The notes below the pieces were generated by a model. The model made no database searches and was not told where the DNA came from. It was given only the letters and a program-made list of their open reading frames with translations. The position numbers were made by a program, and so were the translations under genes. A stretch of 14,601 nt of DNA from contig DBZZ01000035.1 in the NCBI GenBank assembly GCA_002311315.1, positions 1,098-15,698 of the forward strand. Reading direction: 5' to 3'. Positions 1 to 8,389 of this stretch are shown here, piece by piece; the stretch's first letter is position 1; each line of letters begins with the position of its first letter. The DNA is from Methylococcaceae bacterium UBA1147. Lineage in GTDB: Bacteria > Pseudomonadota > Gammaproteobacteria > Methylococcales > UBA1147.

Positions 1-44
1 ATCAGATTCTGTTCCGAAGCCGCATTAACAACAACCGGACCTGA

Positions 45-203
45 TCACCGGCAACGGAAGCCGAGCCGTCCATTGCCGGCCTGAGCGGGATCAAAAGGGT
101 TCTGAATTCCAGTGGCCTGGTTTCCATCCAGGACGCGTTCAGCCGACGGTGGAACGTGGGTCAAGCCACGTTCCATCAATTCGACCAAGCCATCAGTCGT
201 TGA
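45..203 (+). other. Orphan reading-frame tail, possible 3' end of an unrecognised gene
   Basis: A frame stays open for 52 codons here and ends at a TGA at 201-203. The same frame carries another TGA at 42-44, with 13 open codons before it back to the window edge. No start codon with a ribosome binding site is visible. The residues read like ordinary soluble protein, with a segment FSRRWNVGQATFHQFD near the end, but I do not recognise a family. It could be the C-terminal tail of a gene that starts outside the window and was interrupted by the upstream stop, or it could be chance. Confidence 0.2.
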
Positions 204-269
204 TTGACAACACCATCACCGACCCGTATTTTCAGCGGGTATCAACATATTCCTTCAGGCTCCTTCGAC

Positions 270-1048
270 GTGACTGATTTCATCACGCTTTCAAAATGGC
301 TACCCAAGCTGCTGTACCCATTGAACCTGACAATATGCCTTCTTACGTTGGGGCTAGTTCTGATCATGCTACGACGGCAACGCCTGGCAGTCATGTCTTT
401 TTTCCTGGCAACCGTGGTTCTTGCGGTTTCATCGTCTTCATTATCCTTCGAACTCTATCGTCAACATGAACAGCAGTTTCCCCCTATACCGGTCAAGAGC
501 TCTCCGAAAGCAGGAGCCATTGTACTGCTTGGGGTGATGTTTCGGTTCCGGTTCGTCCGCGACTTGAAAGTGAGTTATACGACAATCGAACACTGCACGC
601 TTTCCGACTTTACCAGGCAGGCAAGGCAAGGCTGATCGTGATTAGTGGAGGAAATGTTTTTCCCCAGGGACAAAATATCAAACCTGAGGCCTATTACACC
701 GCCGGAATACTCAACGACTGGGGCATACCCGACGAAGCGATCGTGATCGAGACCCTTAGCCGAAATACCCACGAGAACGCGGTGCAGACCAGTCGGTTAC
801 TTCAACAAAGAGACATTTTCAGCATCTTACTGGTCACATCTGCAGTCCATATGCCCCGAGCCTACCTTTGCTTCGAACAGGCGGGGCTTCAAGTGACCCC
901 GTCGCCGTCTGGCTATTCCGCGGCATCGTACGACCGCCCAACCATCGTCGCCTTGTTGCCCGAGGTCAACAACCTCCAAAGAACCCACCAGCTAATAAAG
1001 GAAAAGCTGGGTATCGCTGTTTATCGATTTCGGGGCTGGATCAACTAA
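270..1048 (+). pseudogene. YdcF/ElyC/SanA-family (DUF218) inner-membrane protein, frameshifted
   Basis: The N-terminal piece has two hydrophobic segments around residues 10-60, separated by a short basic stretch, followed by the family's entry strand AIVLLG. Just after this, at the GGGG run 531-534, the frame breaks. Adding one G restores GDVSVPVRPRLESELYDN and then RLYQAGKARLIVISGG, which continues into the second piece. That piece carries the family hallmarks TSAVHMPRA and a C-terminal LGIAVYRFRGWIN. ElyC/YdcF members are about 260 residues, and the repaired product fits this. E. coli ElyC affects peptidoglycan and lipid-carrier metabolism. I chose GTG at 270 because an AGG lies about 10 bases upstream and the family N-terminus begins there; a TTG at 204 has no binding site. 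The single lesion in a homopolymer could be a true pseudogene or a sequencing error. Confidence 0.8.
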
Positions 1049-1145
1049 GGCGACAAGCTGGCAGTCGGCATGGACTGTGAACCGATCACGGGAAACAAAC
1101 ACCGTCGCCTGTCCGGTTAGTGAATTTGACCCGGGAAATCAACCG

Positions 1146-1229
1146 AAGGACCAAGAACCAATGCTGTTGACCCCTTCACCAGACCAACTAGAAAGCTTGC
1201 GAGGCACAAACTCGAATGGACCTGAGTGA
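1146..1229 (+). other. Well-placed ribosome binding site and short frame ahead of the hydrolase
   Basis: AAGGA at 1146-1150 sits 10 bases before ATG 1161. The frame from that ATG runs 22 codons (start MLLTPSPDQLESL) and ends at TGA 1227-1229, overlapping the start of the hydrolase in another frame. Either this is a short leader peptide with translational coupling, or it is the true N-terminus of the hydrolase separated by a frameshift. The hydrolase frame itself has a stop (TAG) at 1189-1191. Confidence 0.3.
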
Positions 1230-2136
1230 ACAATTCTTCAACCTTTTGCAAGGGGCTGGATCACCCCTTTCCAACGATGAATTGACCGAACTGAAAGATC
1301 GCTACCAGATCATTTTCCTGAGAGGCCTGATGGGCGACCTGGTTCCGGACCGAGTCAACTCATATTTCCTGGACCAGATGCAATGGCTACAGCAGCACGA
1401 AATCAGCCACTGGAGACCCGAATCAAACTCCGGTTATGGCATGCAGAAACTCTCGAGAAACAACATTGATGCCATCGAACGGACGATACTCGACCGTCAT
1501 CAGATGTACCCAGACAAGAATGTCATCCTGGTTTCTCATAGCAAGGGCGGCATTGATGCGTTGGAAACTCTGTTGGCTAGAAATTACCTGCCGGGAACGC
1601 AAGTCAAGGGCTGGATTGCAATGCAAACACCGTTCTCTGGCACACCGATAGCGGACTGGGTGATTCGCAACCGATTGCTCAACCCGGTGACACAATCACT
1701 GCTTGCTGGACCTTTCAAAGGTGACCGCGACGTTGCACTGAGCATGGGCACCCAAGCCCGAGTTGACTACACCCGAAAAAACGCCGCGGAAATCCAGGCG
1801 CTGGCGAAAAAATGTAACATACTCTCGTTTGCCAGCCGTATTTCGTCAGCAGACCAGTCAATATTTCGACCCTTGCGATACGCCCTGGACCGTAACTGTG
1901 ACATGGCCAGCGATGGTCTGATTCCAACCGAAAGCCATGTTCTCAGCATCGACGGCATCCCCTGCTGCCCGTGGGTCGAAGCGAACCACCTCGATCATAT
2001 CTACACGGTATTGCCTGTTTTTCCGGATAGGGGAAGCAACGACAGATTAAGTCACAAACATCGACGGGTCCGGATTTTCACTTCCCTGCTCAAAATATGG
2101 ATGAACAACAGGAGCAACCAAACAAGTCTAAACTAA
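1216..2136 (+). CDS. Cytoplasmic alpha/beta hydrolase, lipase/esterase-like
   Basis: This 306-residue protein has an alpha/beta hydrolase layout. A strand NVILVSHSKGG gives the nucleophile elbow with Ser109 in the pattern H-S-K-G-G. An Asp233 in ASDGLIP and a His258 or His261 in EANHLDHIY are in the expected order to complete a triad. The segment QIIFLRGLMG near residue 31 resembles the first core strand plus oxyanion-hole region. There is no signal peptide or membrane helix, so it is probably cytoplasmic. The substrate cannot be deduced; lipid ester or acyl ester cleavage is only an inference. The ATG at 1216 has no ribosome binding site. A different-frame ATG at 1161 does have AAGGA 10 bases upstream, but that frame ends after 22 codons, so the annotated N-terminus is uncertain. 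Confidence 0.7.
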   Translation: MDLSEQFFNLLQGAGSPLSNDELTELKDRYQIIFLRGLMGDLVPDRVNSYFLDQMQWLQQHEISHWRPESNSGYGMQKLSRNNIDAIERTILDRHQMYPDKNVILVSHSKGGIDALETLLARNYLPGTQVKGWIAMQTPFSGTPIADWVIRNRLLNPVTQSLLAGPFKGDRDVALSMGTQARVDYTRKNAAEIQALAKKCNILSFASRISSADQSIFRPLRYALDRNCDMASDGLIPTESHVLSIDGIPCCPWVEANHLDHIYTVLPVFPDRGSNDRLSHKHRRVRIFTSLLKIWMNNRSNQTSLN

Positions 2137-2209
2137 AAAACAATGCGGAATTGATCACTAGACATTCTGCTCGCCGGCTTCAACGGACCATGGAATAACA
2201 GATTTCGAG

Positions 2210-3449
2210 ATGTCCAGACCAAGCGTCCTAATGGTAAACGACCAGCCTAAACTGCGAGCAATAATCGGCCGTTTACTGGATAACACGCAAATCGATTCAC
2301 AGCCCGTGGATTCCTTGAATGCCGTACGCTCGCTGTTGAAACGAAAAGGTTTTGATTTGTGTCTGACCGCACTGAAACTTCCAGATGGTTCTGGCCTGGA
2401 CCTGGTTCGAACGACACAGAAAGGTTCGTCATCACTACCGGTCGCCGTTATGGCCGTAACCGGCCACAATGGCGCTGCGGATCTAGCACTGAAACACGAA
2501 GCTTTTGATTTTCGCTACAAACAATTCGGCCTTATCCAGTTGCAAAAGCTGATCGAAAGGGTGCTGAAGACTGCAACCTATGCGAAAGTAGAGAGAAGAT
2601 CCCGGCATCGACTGCTGGGCGATTCATTCGCGATGCGCGAAATTCGTTCCAGTCAACTGTGGAGCAATCCCCGCGGAACTCATGGAAAGCGAATTTTTCG
2701 GGCACGAGAAGGGTAGCTTCACCGGCGGGTCATCACCTAAAACCGGTTTCTTTAGGAGCACCGACGGAGGAACATTGTTACTAGACGAAGTGGCTGATCT
2801 ACCTCAGCCGCTACAGGTCAAGCTACTCCGCATTCAGGAAAAGCTGATCTGGCCAGTGGGTGTTCAAAACGAAATTCCGATAGACGTCCGAATTCTTAGC
2901 GTAACCCATAAGAAGCTGGAGGATCTGGTTCATCGCAGAATCTTCAGACAAGACCTGTATTACAGGATAAACGTCATTGAGTTGTCAGTCCCGCCCCTGA
3001 GAGAGGCCCAGCGACATTCGAATATTGGTGGAACACATACTGACCCAGCTGTGCAATAACGCCGATCAGGAAAAAACTCGGCTGATGCCCTATACGCTCG
3101 CTACCCTGGAGGCCTATCACTTTCCAGGCAACGTCAGGGAACTGAAAAACATCCTCAAACGAGCCATGGCGCTTTGTGAAGATCACCGGATTACGGTAAA
3201 CAACATTGCCTTCCCATCACGCCAACAGAACAGGGCTTCTGTGCCGGCGGGAAGGCCAGTATCAGTTGCGCTGGAAGCTACATGGAACAGGTTGAAAAAC
3301 AGGCCACCGTCCACGAACTGGAACGCACTCACTGAAACAGGAACGCTGCAGCCCGAGACCTCGGCATTACCTTTCGATCCCTGAGATACCGGCTAAAGAA
3401 TCTCAATCTGGAATCAAGCCCACTGAAGAACAGTTCATCCCCGGGTTGA
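2210..3449 (+). pseudogene. pilR-like: PilR-type sigma-54-dependent response regulator, decayed
   Basis: All parts of an NtrC/PilR-class regulator are recognisable but spread over three frames. The receiver (about residues 1-120) starts SRPSVLMVNDQPKLRAII. The phosphoacceptor Asp expected in CLTDxxLPDGSG is Ala54 here. The AAA+ domain lacks its Walker A segment: the sequence jumps from MREIRSS to VNCGAIPAELMESEFFG around 2650, shifting the frame. The GSFTGG loop and the Walker B region GGTLLLDEVADLP remain. A second frameshift lies near 3005-3015, after PPLRE. A third lies between about 3240 and 3285. The C-terminal helix-turn-helix RDLGITFRSLRYRLKNLNL closely resembles PilR and follows an in-frame TGA (3333-3335) where PilR-like proteins usually have Trp. 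PilR activates pilA with sigma-54 and PilS; no pilS or pil gene is nearby. It ends three bases from the convergent transporter gene. Confidence 0.9.
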
Positions 3450-3452
3450 CGG

Positions 3453-4310
3453 CTAAAAGGACTTTCCTCTACGACCCTTTACCAACAAGATAGCCCGCCG
3501 AATCATTTCCTCAATGCGGTCGCGATTTTCCTGGAACAGGTAAAAACCCACACCCAATAGCACTCCGAGCAAAAAATCGACCAATGCACCAAAGGATTTT
3601 CCGATCAATAAAAGCCCGGACCCCAACAAAAATACCGCGAAAATCTTACCGTATTTTTCATTATCTATCTTTACGTACAGCATCTTCTCGGTACAAAGAT
3701 AGATCACTGCCCCAACGATCAGGTAGATTAGGTTCGCTTTGATATCCGTTTCCAGCCCTTCGGCGGCAAACACCAGTGTTAGGATCTGGAAAATAGCAAA
3801 GGTTGCATAGGCACTGGCTACAGTAACCCGGGTAACATCCTTCGAATAACCCTTGCCGTGTACAATGGCCGTCAGTAGTGATCCCCCGAGGTTAGTCAAC
3901 CCGTGGATCACCCCCATGACCACCAGATAGGTTCTTTCATACCTAACCATCGACTCCAGATAATGCTCGATCCTCGCTGAATAACTCTTCAAGGCAACAA
4001 ACAGCAGGAACAGCCCGACTACGAACCCCATGTTGATCTTGATACTGGTCACCAGGAAAAGAAAAAGCACAATCGGGGGGACTGAGTAAATCAGGATATT
4101 CTGATAAAAGGCGCGATCAATGTGTACATGGTGGCGCGCAATTTGTAATGTATTGATTGCGATTGAAATGGGCAGCAGAATGGTCAGGGCGTAAACGAAC
4201 TCGTAACCCAGAAGCAGCAAAATTGGGGTTCCGAAAAGCAAAACACCGACCCCGAAGATGGATTGGATGACCGAAGTTACGACCACGGCCAGCAGGATAT
4301 CAATTGTCAT
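3453..4310 (-). CDS. TSUP (TauE/SafE-like) membrane transporter
   Basis: The 285-residue product is strongly hydrophobic with roughly eight membrane segments. The two halves show the pseudo-repeat expected of the TSUP family: QSIFGVGVLLFGTPILL near residues 15-31 and GVIHGLTNLGGSLLTAIVHG near 133-152. Family members export or import sulfur-containing or organic anions such as sulfite, sulfoacetate or taurine-derived compounds. The substrate here cannot be deduced. After the usual core there is an additional hydrophobic stretch (about 241-260) and a basic, charged tail that should face the cytoplasm. The ATG at 4308-4310 has AGGG about 10 bases upstream. It is transcribed alone, converging on the decayed PilR-type gene, so no partner gene hints at its role. 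Confidence 0.85.
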   Translation of the reverse strand: MTIDILLAVVVTSVIQSIFGVGVLLFGTPILLLLGYEFVYALTILLPISIAINTLQIARHHVHIDRAFYQNILIYSVPPIVLFLFLVTSIKINMGFVVGLFLLFVALKSYSARIEHYLESMVRYERTYLVVMGVIHGLTNLGGSLLTAIVHGKGYSKDVTRVTVASAYATFAIFQILTLVFAAEGLETDIKANLIYLIVGAVIYLCTEKMLYVKIDNEKYGKIFAVFLLGSGLLLIGKSFGALVDFLLGVLLGVGFYLFQENRDRIEEMIRRAILLVKGRRGKSF

Positions 4311-5040
4311 TTTTCAAACCCTGAATTTTTCTCAAGTATGTTGTTTGGCATCTGCGATCATTCGACCGAAGACGTTCAATGATGCGGTTGAGGTTCCCAT
4401 GATGTTATGAGGGGCAAATCAATGCTCTGACCGGGCTTATATGTTCCACCCGCCCGCTGATTAGCCATGCTCGATAAAACTCCATATCGAGAATTTGCAA
4501 CGACTCCCCAATAAGCAACCCACCGGCCGCAACCCTCTTCAAGAACACTGTGGTCCATCAGACCCATCGCCCGCCACTGAGTTGACAGGCCCTGAATACC
4601 TGGCACCATATCTGGAATGGATGTTGGCATCGACTGCCCAGTCGCCACTGCCATCTGTAATGGGATTGACGAACCTACTGCAGCCGTCCCTTTGATACGA
4701 GAATTGCTATCCGCTGGTCTGTTTTTGTTGCCGCTGTCCTTATTTTCGTTCCAGATCAGCTGATCACTGATCATCAGGATCCAGTCTGCCAGTTCTTGGC
4801 TTGTCAGTATGACATATCCAGTGGTGCCTTTGCATATCCGGATTTCCAGCCGTGATGGAACATGCACCACCAGTTATCCACTGCTTTCACCAGGTAGGCG
4901 ATGATTCAAACAGCGCAACGTTGAACGGGTAATATAGTCTGCAATTGAAGATCCCGAACAGTGGCCAGCCGACCTGCAGTACACCGGCCCGAACTTCTAA
5001 TACATTAACCGGACATCTGCAATGCTCAAGTCCGGATCGT

Positions 5041-5250
5041 TCGGTATATCATTGCATGATGGCCAATGTGTCGCTGTCCAGAGTCATACAGGCCCACCCC
5101 GTGCTTCCTGAAAAGAACCACGATTTTCGCTATTTGACACTTGCAGAAGCTATGACGTACCTGAACAGGAAAATTGAGTAGGATCGGGAGCCGGAAATCA
5201 CCAAAACCCTGCGCGAGACCCGGAAACGAATTCTTGCACAGACCCAATAA
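5041..5250 (+). pseudogene. Possible C-terminal remnant of an unidentified protein
   Basis: One plus-strand frame reads MMANVSLSRVIQAHP, then DFRYLTLAEAMTYLNRKIE, and stops at TAG 5179-5181. The same frame continues beyond the stop as DREPEITKTLRETRKRILAQ and ends at TAA 5248-5250. Both sides have a natural protein composition, so the TAG may be a nonsense mutation. The phrase xHPxL...FRYLTLAEAMxYL recalls C-terminal ends of some polysaccharide deacetylases, but there is no catalytic region to support that, so no function is assigned. The frame upstream of about 4943 is broken by stops. Confidence 0.3.
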
Positions 5251-5318
5251 GCGGTTTCGCTGGTATTGCCCGCTGTGCTCGGGTTGATTCCCAAGATCCG
5301 TTTTCCAAGGCAGCAGGA

Positions 5319-5348
5319 TTGGCGGACCACTACCGATCCGACTAGAAT
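5319..5348 (+). promoter_or_regulatory. Candidate sigma-70 promoter for the trimodular acyl ligase gene
   Basis: TTGGCG at 5319-5324 and TAGAAT at 5343-5348 are separated by 18 bases. They match the -35 and -10 consensus at 4 of 6 and 5 of 6 positions. The predicted start near 5355 would leave a leader of about 58 bases before ATG 5413. No activator site was recognised. Confidence 0.35.
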
Positions 5349-5412
5349 GACCTGCCCGAAAAATGATTCAGGAATTTGTTCCGGACCGGCTATTTTTCCG
5401 TAAATACTGCAG

Positions 5413-8235
5413 ATGGACAACAATAAAGAAAGCCAGCTGGAAACAAGCGGTGAAGAACTGGTCAGTATCGTTCGGAAGCTCGGTAGCGAACTGAAACTCA
5501 GTCCAATGTTGCTCGACGGGCTGGAACTGGATACCCCGCTTGACAGCGGCCTCGGCTTGGACAGCCTGACCCGGGTCGAATTCCTCGCGCGCATCGAAAA
5601 ACACTTCGATGTCAGCCTGCCCCAGTCAGCATTTGCAAACGTTGCCACTCCGCGGGAACTATTGCGCGAAATCGTCAATGCCGGTTCCGACCGGCACGGC
5701 CTGCCGGATGAGACCATCGCCAGCCTGACCCTCGGGACAACAGGGGCGACGCCAGGACAGGCACGGACCCTTCTGGATGTGCTCGATTGGCACCTTCAGT
5801 CTCACCCCGACCGGCCACATATCAGGTTTCACAACGACAGCGGAACCGGGGAAACCATCACCTACCGCCAACTGGACAACCAGGCCCGGTCAATCGCCGC
5901 TGCACTGCAGTCGAAGGGCGTCGTACCGGGGCAGGCTGTAGCCATCATGTTGCCTACTTGCTCCGGCTATTTTTACACCTTTTTCGGCATTCTTATGGCC
6001 GGTGCCATTCCAGTACCGATCTACCCGCCGGCAAGGTTGAACCAGCTCGAAGATCATCTTATCCGACACAAGAATATCCTGAATAACTGCTCGGCCGTGG
6101 CCCTAGTGACCATCCGGGAAGCCCTTTCCGTTGCCCGTCTCCTGAAATCCCACGTTGACACCCTGTCAACGATCGCAACGCCCGAGCAACTGGATAACAC
6201 CTCGGAAAACCTGTTGAAACCAAAAGCGACTGCCGGAGACATTGCCTTCCTGCAATACACTTCCGGCAGCACCGGCATCCCCAAGGGGGTAACGCTGACC
6301 CATGCAAATCTGCTGGCAAATATCAGGGCCATGGGTCACAAGCTCGGGGTCAATTCGTCGGACGTCTTCGTCAGTTGGCTACCGCTATATCATGATATGG
6401 GCCTGATCGGAGCATGGCTGGGCAGTTTCCATTACGCAGCCTTGCTGGTGGTCATGTCGCCGCTGGATTTCCTCGCCAGGCCGGAACGCTGGCTGAAGGC
6501 TATTCATCAATATCGGGGCACCCTGACCGCAGCGCCTAATTTTGCTTACGAACTGTGTATGAAGCGCGTTCCCACGGATCAGCTGGACGGGTTGAAACTC
6601 GATTCTGTCCGCACCATGTTCAACGGCGCGGAACCGGTCAGCCCGAGCACTCTACAACGATTCGCAGAGCATTTTTCCCGAACCGGACTAAAATCCACCG
6701 CCCTGATGCCGGTCTACGGTCTGGCCGAATGTTCCGTCGGCCTGAGTTTTCCACCAGTCGGCCGAAAACCTCTGGTCGATAAAGTTTCACGCGATCTGTT
6801 CATGAAAAAAGGACTCGCAAAACCGGACTTCGACTCTCCAAACAGTCTGCAGTTCGTCTCCTGCGGTTCACCGATCAGGGGTCACGAGGTACGGATTGTG
6901 GATGATCACGGACGGGAATTACCCGATCGCAAGCAGGGCCGGTTACAGTTCCGCGGACCTTCAACCACTTCCGGCTACTACAGAAACCCTGAAAAAACGC
7001 GCGAACTTTTCGACGGAGAATGGCTCAATTCAGGAGACCTGGCATACATCGCCGAAGGCGAGATCTATCTGGTAGGACGTTCCAAAGACCTGATCATCCA
7101 CGGTGGAAAAAACATCTATCCACAGGAACTCGAGGAAAAGATCAGCGCATTACCCGACATCAGGAAAGGCTGTGTCGCCGTGTTCGGCAGCCAGAACCTG
7201 GAAAGCGGCACAGAGAAACTTATCGTACTAGCCGAAACCCGTGAAAACGATGAATCAAGGAAAAGCGAAATCGAAATCCTGATCAACGGTGTAGTCTCCA
7301 GCCTGGCCGGAAATGCACCCGATGAAGTCATCCTGGCCCCTCCGCACACGGTCCTCAAGACAAGCAGTGGGAAAATCCGCCGCAGCGGTTGCAAGGAACT
7401 GTACGAGAAACAATCGCTGCAACGCAGACGTGCTCCCTGGATACAGTTTGTATCACTGGCCGTTGGCGCAATCATTCCAGAGTTACGGAGGCTGGGTCAA
7501 GCCGCCTTTTCCTTCTGCTACGCCGGCTATGCCTGGACAGTATTCGGCTTGCTGACTACCCTGACCTGGCCCGCCGTCATTCTGTGTCCGACATTGCAGG
7601 GCCGACTCAGCTTACTACGAAACGCGGTGCGTGTTCTGAGCAAATTGACCAAGATACCGATTATCGTCCGCGGGGAGCAAAACCTGCCATCGTCGGACCA
7701 GGCCTGCGTGCTTGTGTCCAATCATTGCAGCTACATGGATACCCCGGCTCTCATGTTTGGTCTGCCACTGCAATTCAGTTTCGTCGCCAAGGCTGAACTG
7801 AGGAGCCAGTTTTTCGCCCGCTTATTCCTGGACCGGATCCAAGCCGAGTTCGTAACGCGTTTCCAGGCCGAGAAAGGGATCGCTGATGCGGAAAAGATCA
7901 CGCGCGCCGCAGATTCCGGAAAAAACCTGCTGTTCTTTGCCGAGGGTACATTTACCAGGATACCGGGACTACGCCCTTTCTACATGGGTGCTTTCACAAC
8001 GGCTGTGGATACCGGGAATCCCGTTGTTCCGGTGGTCATCAACGGAACCCGATCGGTACTCCGTCCAGATTCTTGGTTTCCGCGCCACGGATCCATCCAC
8101 ATCGACATCCTGGAGCCAATCGATCCAGGCGAGATCAAGAAAACCAACGATCGATGGCAACACACGGTAAGGCTAAGCGAAAAAACCAGGCGCGCGATGC
8201 TTGTCCACCTGCGAGAACCGGACCTGTCGGAATGA
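5413..8235 (+). CDS. Trimodular ACP / acyl-AMP ligase / PlsC acyltransferase
   Basis: This 940-residue protein has three enzymatic modules. Residues 14-90 form an acyl carrier protein with the pantetheine site Ser51 in GLGLDSL. Residues 120-670 form an adenylating acyl ligase: YTSGSTGIPKG (282-292), SWLPLYHDMG (321-330), YGLAECS (435-441), SGDL (540-543), GRSKDLIIHGGKNIYP (555-570) and catalytic Lys654 in TSSGK. The style resembles fatty acyl-AMP ligases, which load carrier proteins. A hydrophobic helix lies at about 695-725. Residues 745-910 form a PlsC-type acyltransferase with NHCSYMD (770-776) and FAEGTF (842-847). The likely role is to activate a free fatty acid, load its own ACP and acylate a lysophospholipid or similar acceptor at the inner membrane. 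E. coli Aas combines the last two modules in the opposite order. ATG 5413 follows an in-frame TAA at 5401 and lacks a clear binding site. Confidence 0.9.
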   Translation: MDNNKESQLETSGEELVSIVRKLGSELKLSPMLLDGLELDTPLDSGLGLDSLTRVEFLARIEKHFDVSLPQSAFANVATPRELLREIVNAGSDRHGLPDETIASLTLGTTGATPGQARTLLDVLDWHLQSHPDRPHIRFHNDSGTGETITYRQLDNQARSIAAALQSKGVVPGQAVAIMLPTCSGYFYTFFGILMAGAIPVPIYPPARLNQLEDHLIRHKNILNNCSAVALVTIREALSVARLLKSHVDTLSTIATPEQLDNTSENLLKPKATAGDIAFLQYTSGSTGIPKGVTLTHANLLANIRAMGHKLGVNSSDVFVSWLPLYHDMGLIGAWLGSFHYAALLVVMSPLDFLARPERWLKAIHQYRGTLTAAPNFAYELCMKRVPTDQLDGLKLDSVRTMFNGAEPVSPSTLQRFAEHFSRTGLKSTALMPVYGLAECSVGLSFPPVGRKPLVDKVSRDLFMKKGLAKPDFDSPNSLQFVSCGSPIRGHEVRIVDDHGRELPDRKQGRLQFRGPSTTSGYYRNPEKTRELFDGEWLNSGDLAYIAEGEIYLVGRSKDLIIHGGKNIYPQELEEKISALPDIRKGCVAVFGSQNLESGTEKLIVLAETRENDESRKSEIEILINGVVSSLAGNAPDEVILAPPHTVLKTSSGKIRRSGCKELYEKQSLQRRRAPWIQFVSLAVGAIIPELRRLGQAAFSFCYAGYAWTVFGLLTTLTWPAVILCPTLQGRLSLLRNAVRVLSKLTKIPIIVRGEQNLPSSDQACVLVSNHCSYMDTPALMFGLPLQFSFVAKAELRSQFFARLFLDRIQAEFVTRFQAEKGIADAEKITRAADSGKNLLFFAEGTFTRIPGLRPFYMGAFTTAVDTGNPVVPVVINGTRSVLRPDSWFPRHGSIHIDILEPIDPGEIKKTNDRWQHTVRLSEKTRRAMLVHLREPDLSE

Positions 8236-8340
8236 AACATCGAGGCAACAGAATCTGCCGCAAGACCAACCATTCGCCAAAACTCAGTGGTTGCGGATGG
8301 ATTTCATGGCCAGACAATCCCTCCACCGGGCTTGTGTGGG

Positions 8341-8349
8341 TGCTATGAT
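8341..8349 (+). promoter_or_regulatory. Candidate extended -10 promoter for the CDF transporter gene
   Basis: TGC followed by TATGAT at 8344-8349 forms an extended -10 element in the 154-base spacer upstream of the transporter. No good -35 box is present 16-18 bases further upstream, which extended -10 promoters can tolerate. The transcript would start near 8356 and have a leader of about 34 bases. Confidence 0.35.
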
Positions 8350-8376
8350 CCCGCATCGCCGAAAAAACAATTCACC

Positions 8377-8383
8377 GAGGTAA
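8377..8383 (+). promoter_or_regulatory. Strong ribosome binding site deciding the CDF start
   Basis: GAGGTAA lies 8 bases (counted from GAGGT) before ATG 8390 and is one of the two clearest Shine-Dalgarno sequences in the window. Its preservation suggests the transporter gene was functional until recently, or still is if the frameshift is a sequencing error. Confidence 0.7.
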
Positions 8384-8389
8384 CAATCC

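Larger units (their letters stand above)
4311..5412. other. 1.1-kb stretch without a convincing intact gene
   Basis: Between the start of the transporter gene and the start of the trimodular protein both strands were read. A 164-codon minus-strand frame (4376-4870) begins with GTG, has no ribosome binding site and matches no family I know. The plus-strand frames are short and interrupted. A few pieces look coding, for example DPEQWPADLQYTGPNF on the plus strand near 4950-4995, in another frame than the tail described at 5041-5250. A perfect 12-base palindrome GATCAGCTGATC lies at 4754-4765. The simplest reading is a region of decayed genes plus the upstream control region of the next gene. 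Confidence 0.5.

Noticed and set aside
4600..4640. TGGCAC and TGGCAT as sigma-54 promoter elements
   Set aside because: Neither has a TTGC-type -12 element at the required spacing, despite the PilR-type pseudogene nearby.
4376..4870. 164-codon minus-strand frame as a hypothetical gene
   Set aside because: GTG start without a ribosome binding site, unusual composition, no recognisable domain, and no operon context; kept only as a note in the gene-poor region.
5130..5717. 195-codon minus-strand frame over the start of the trimodular gene
   Set aside because: It lies antisense to the ACP-coding region, is rich in Ser and Arg as expected of a shadow frame, and has no family features.
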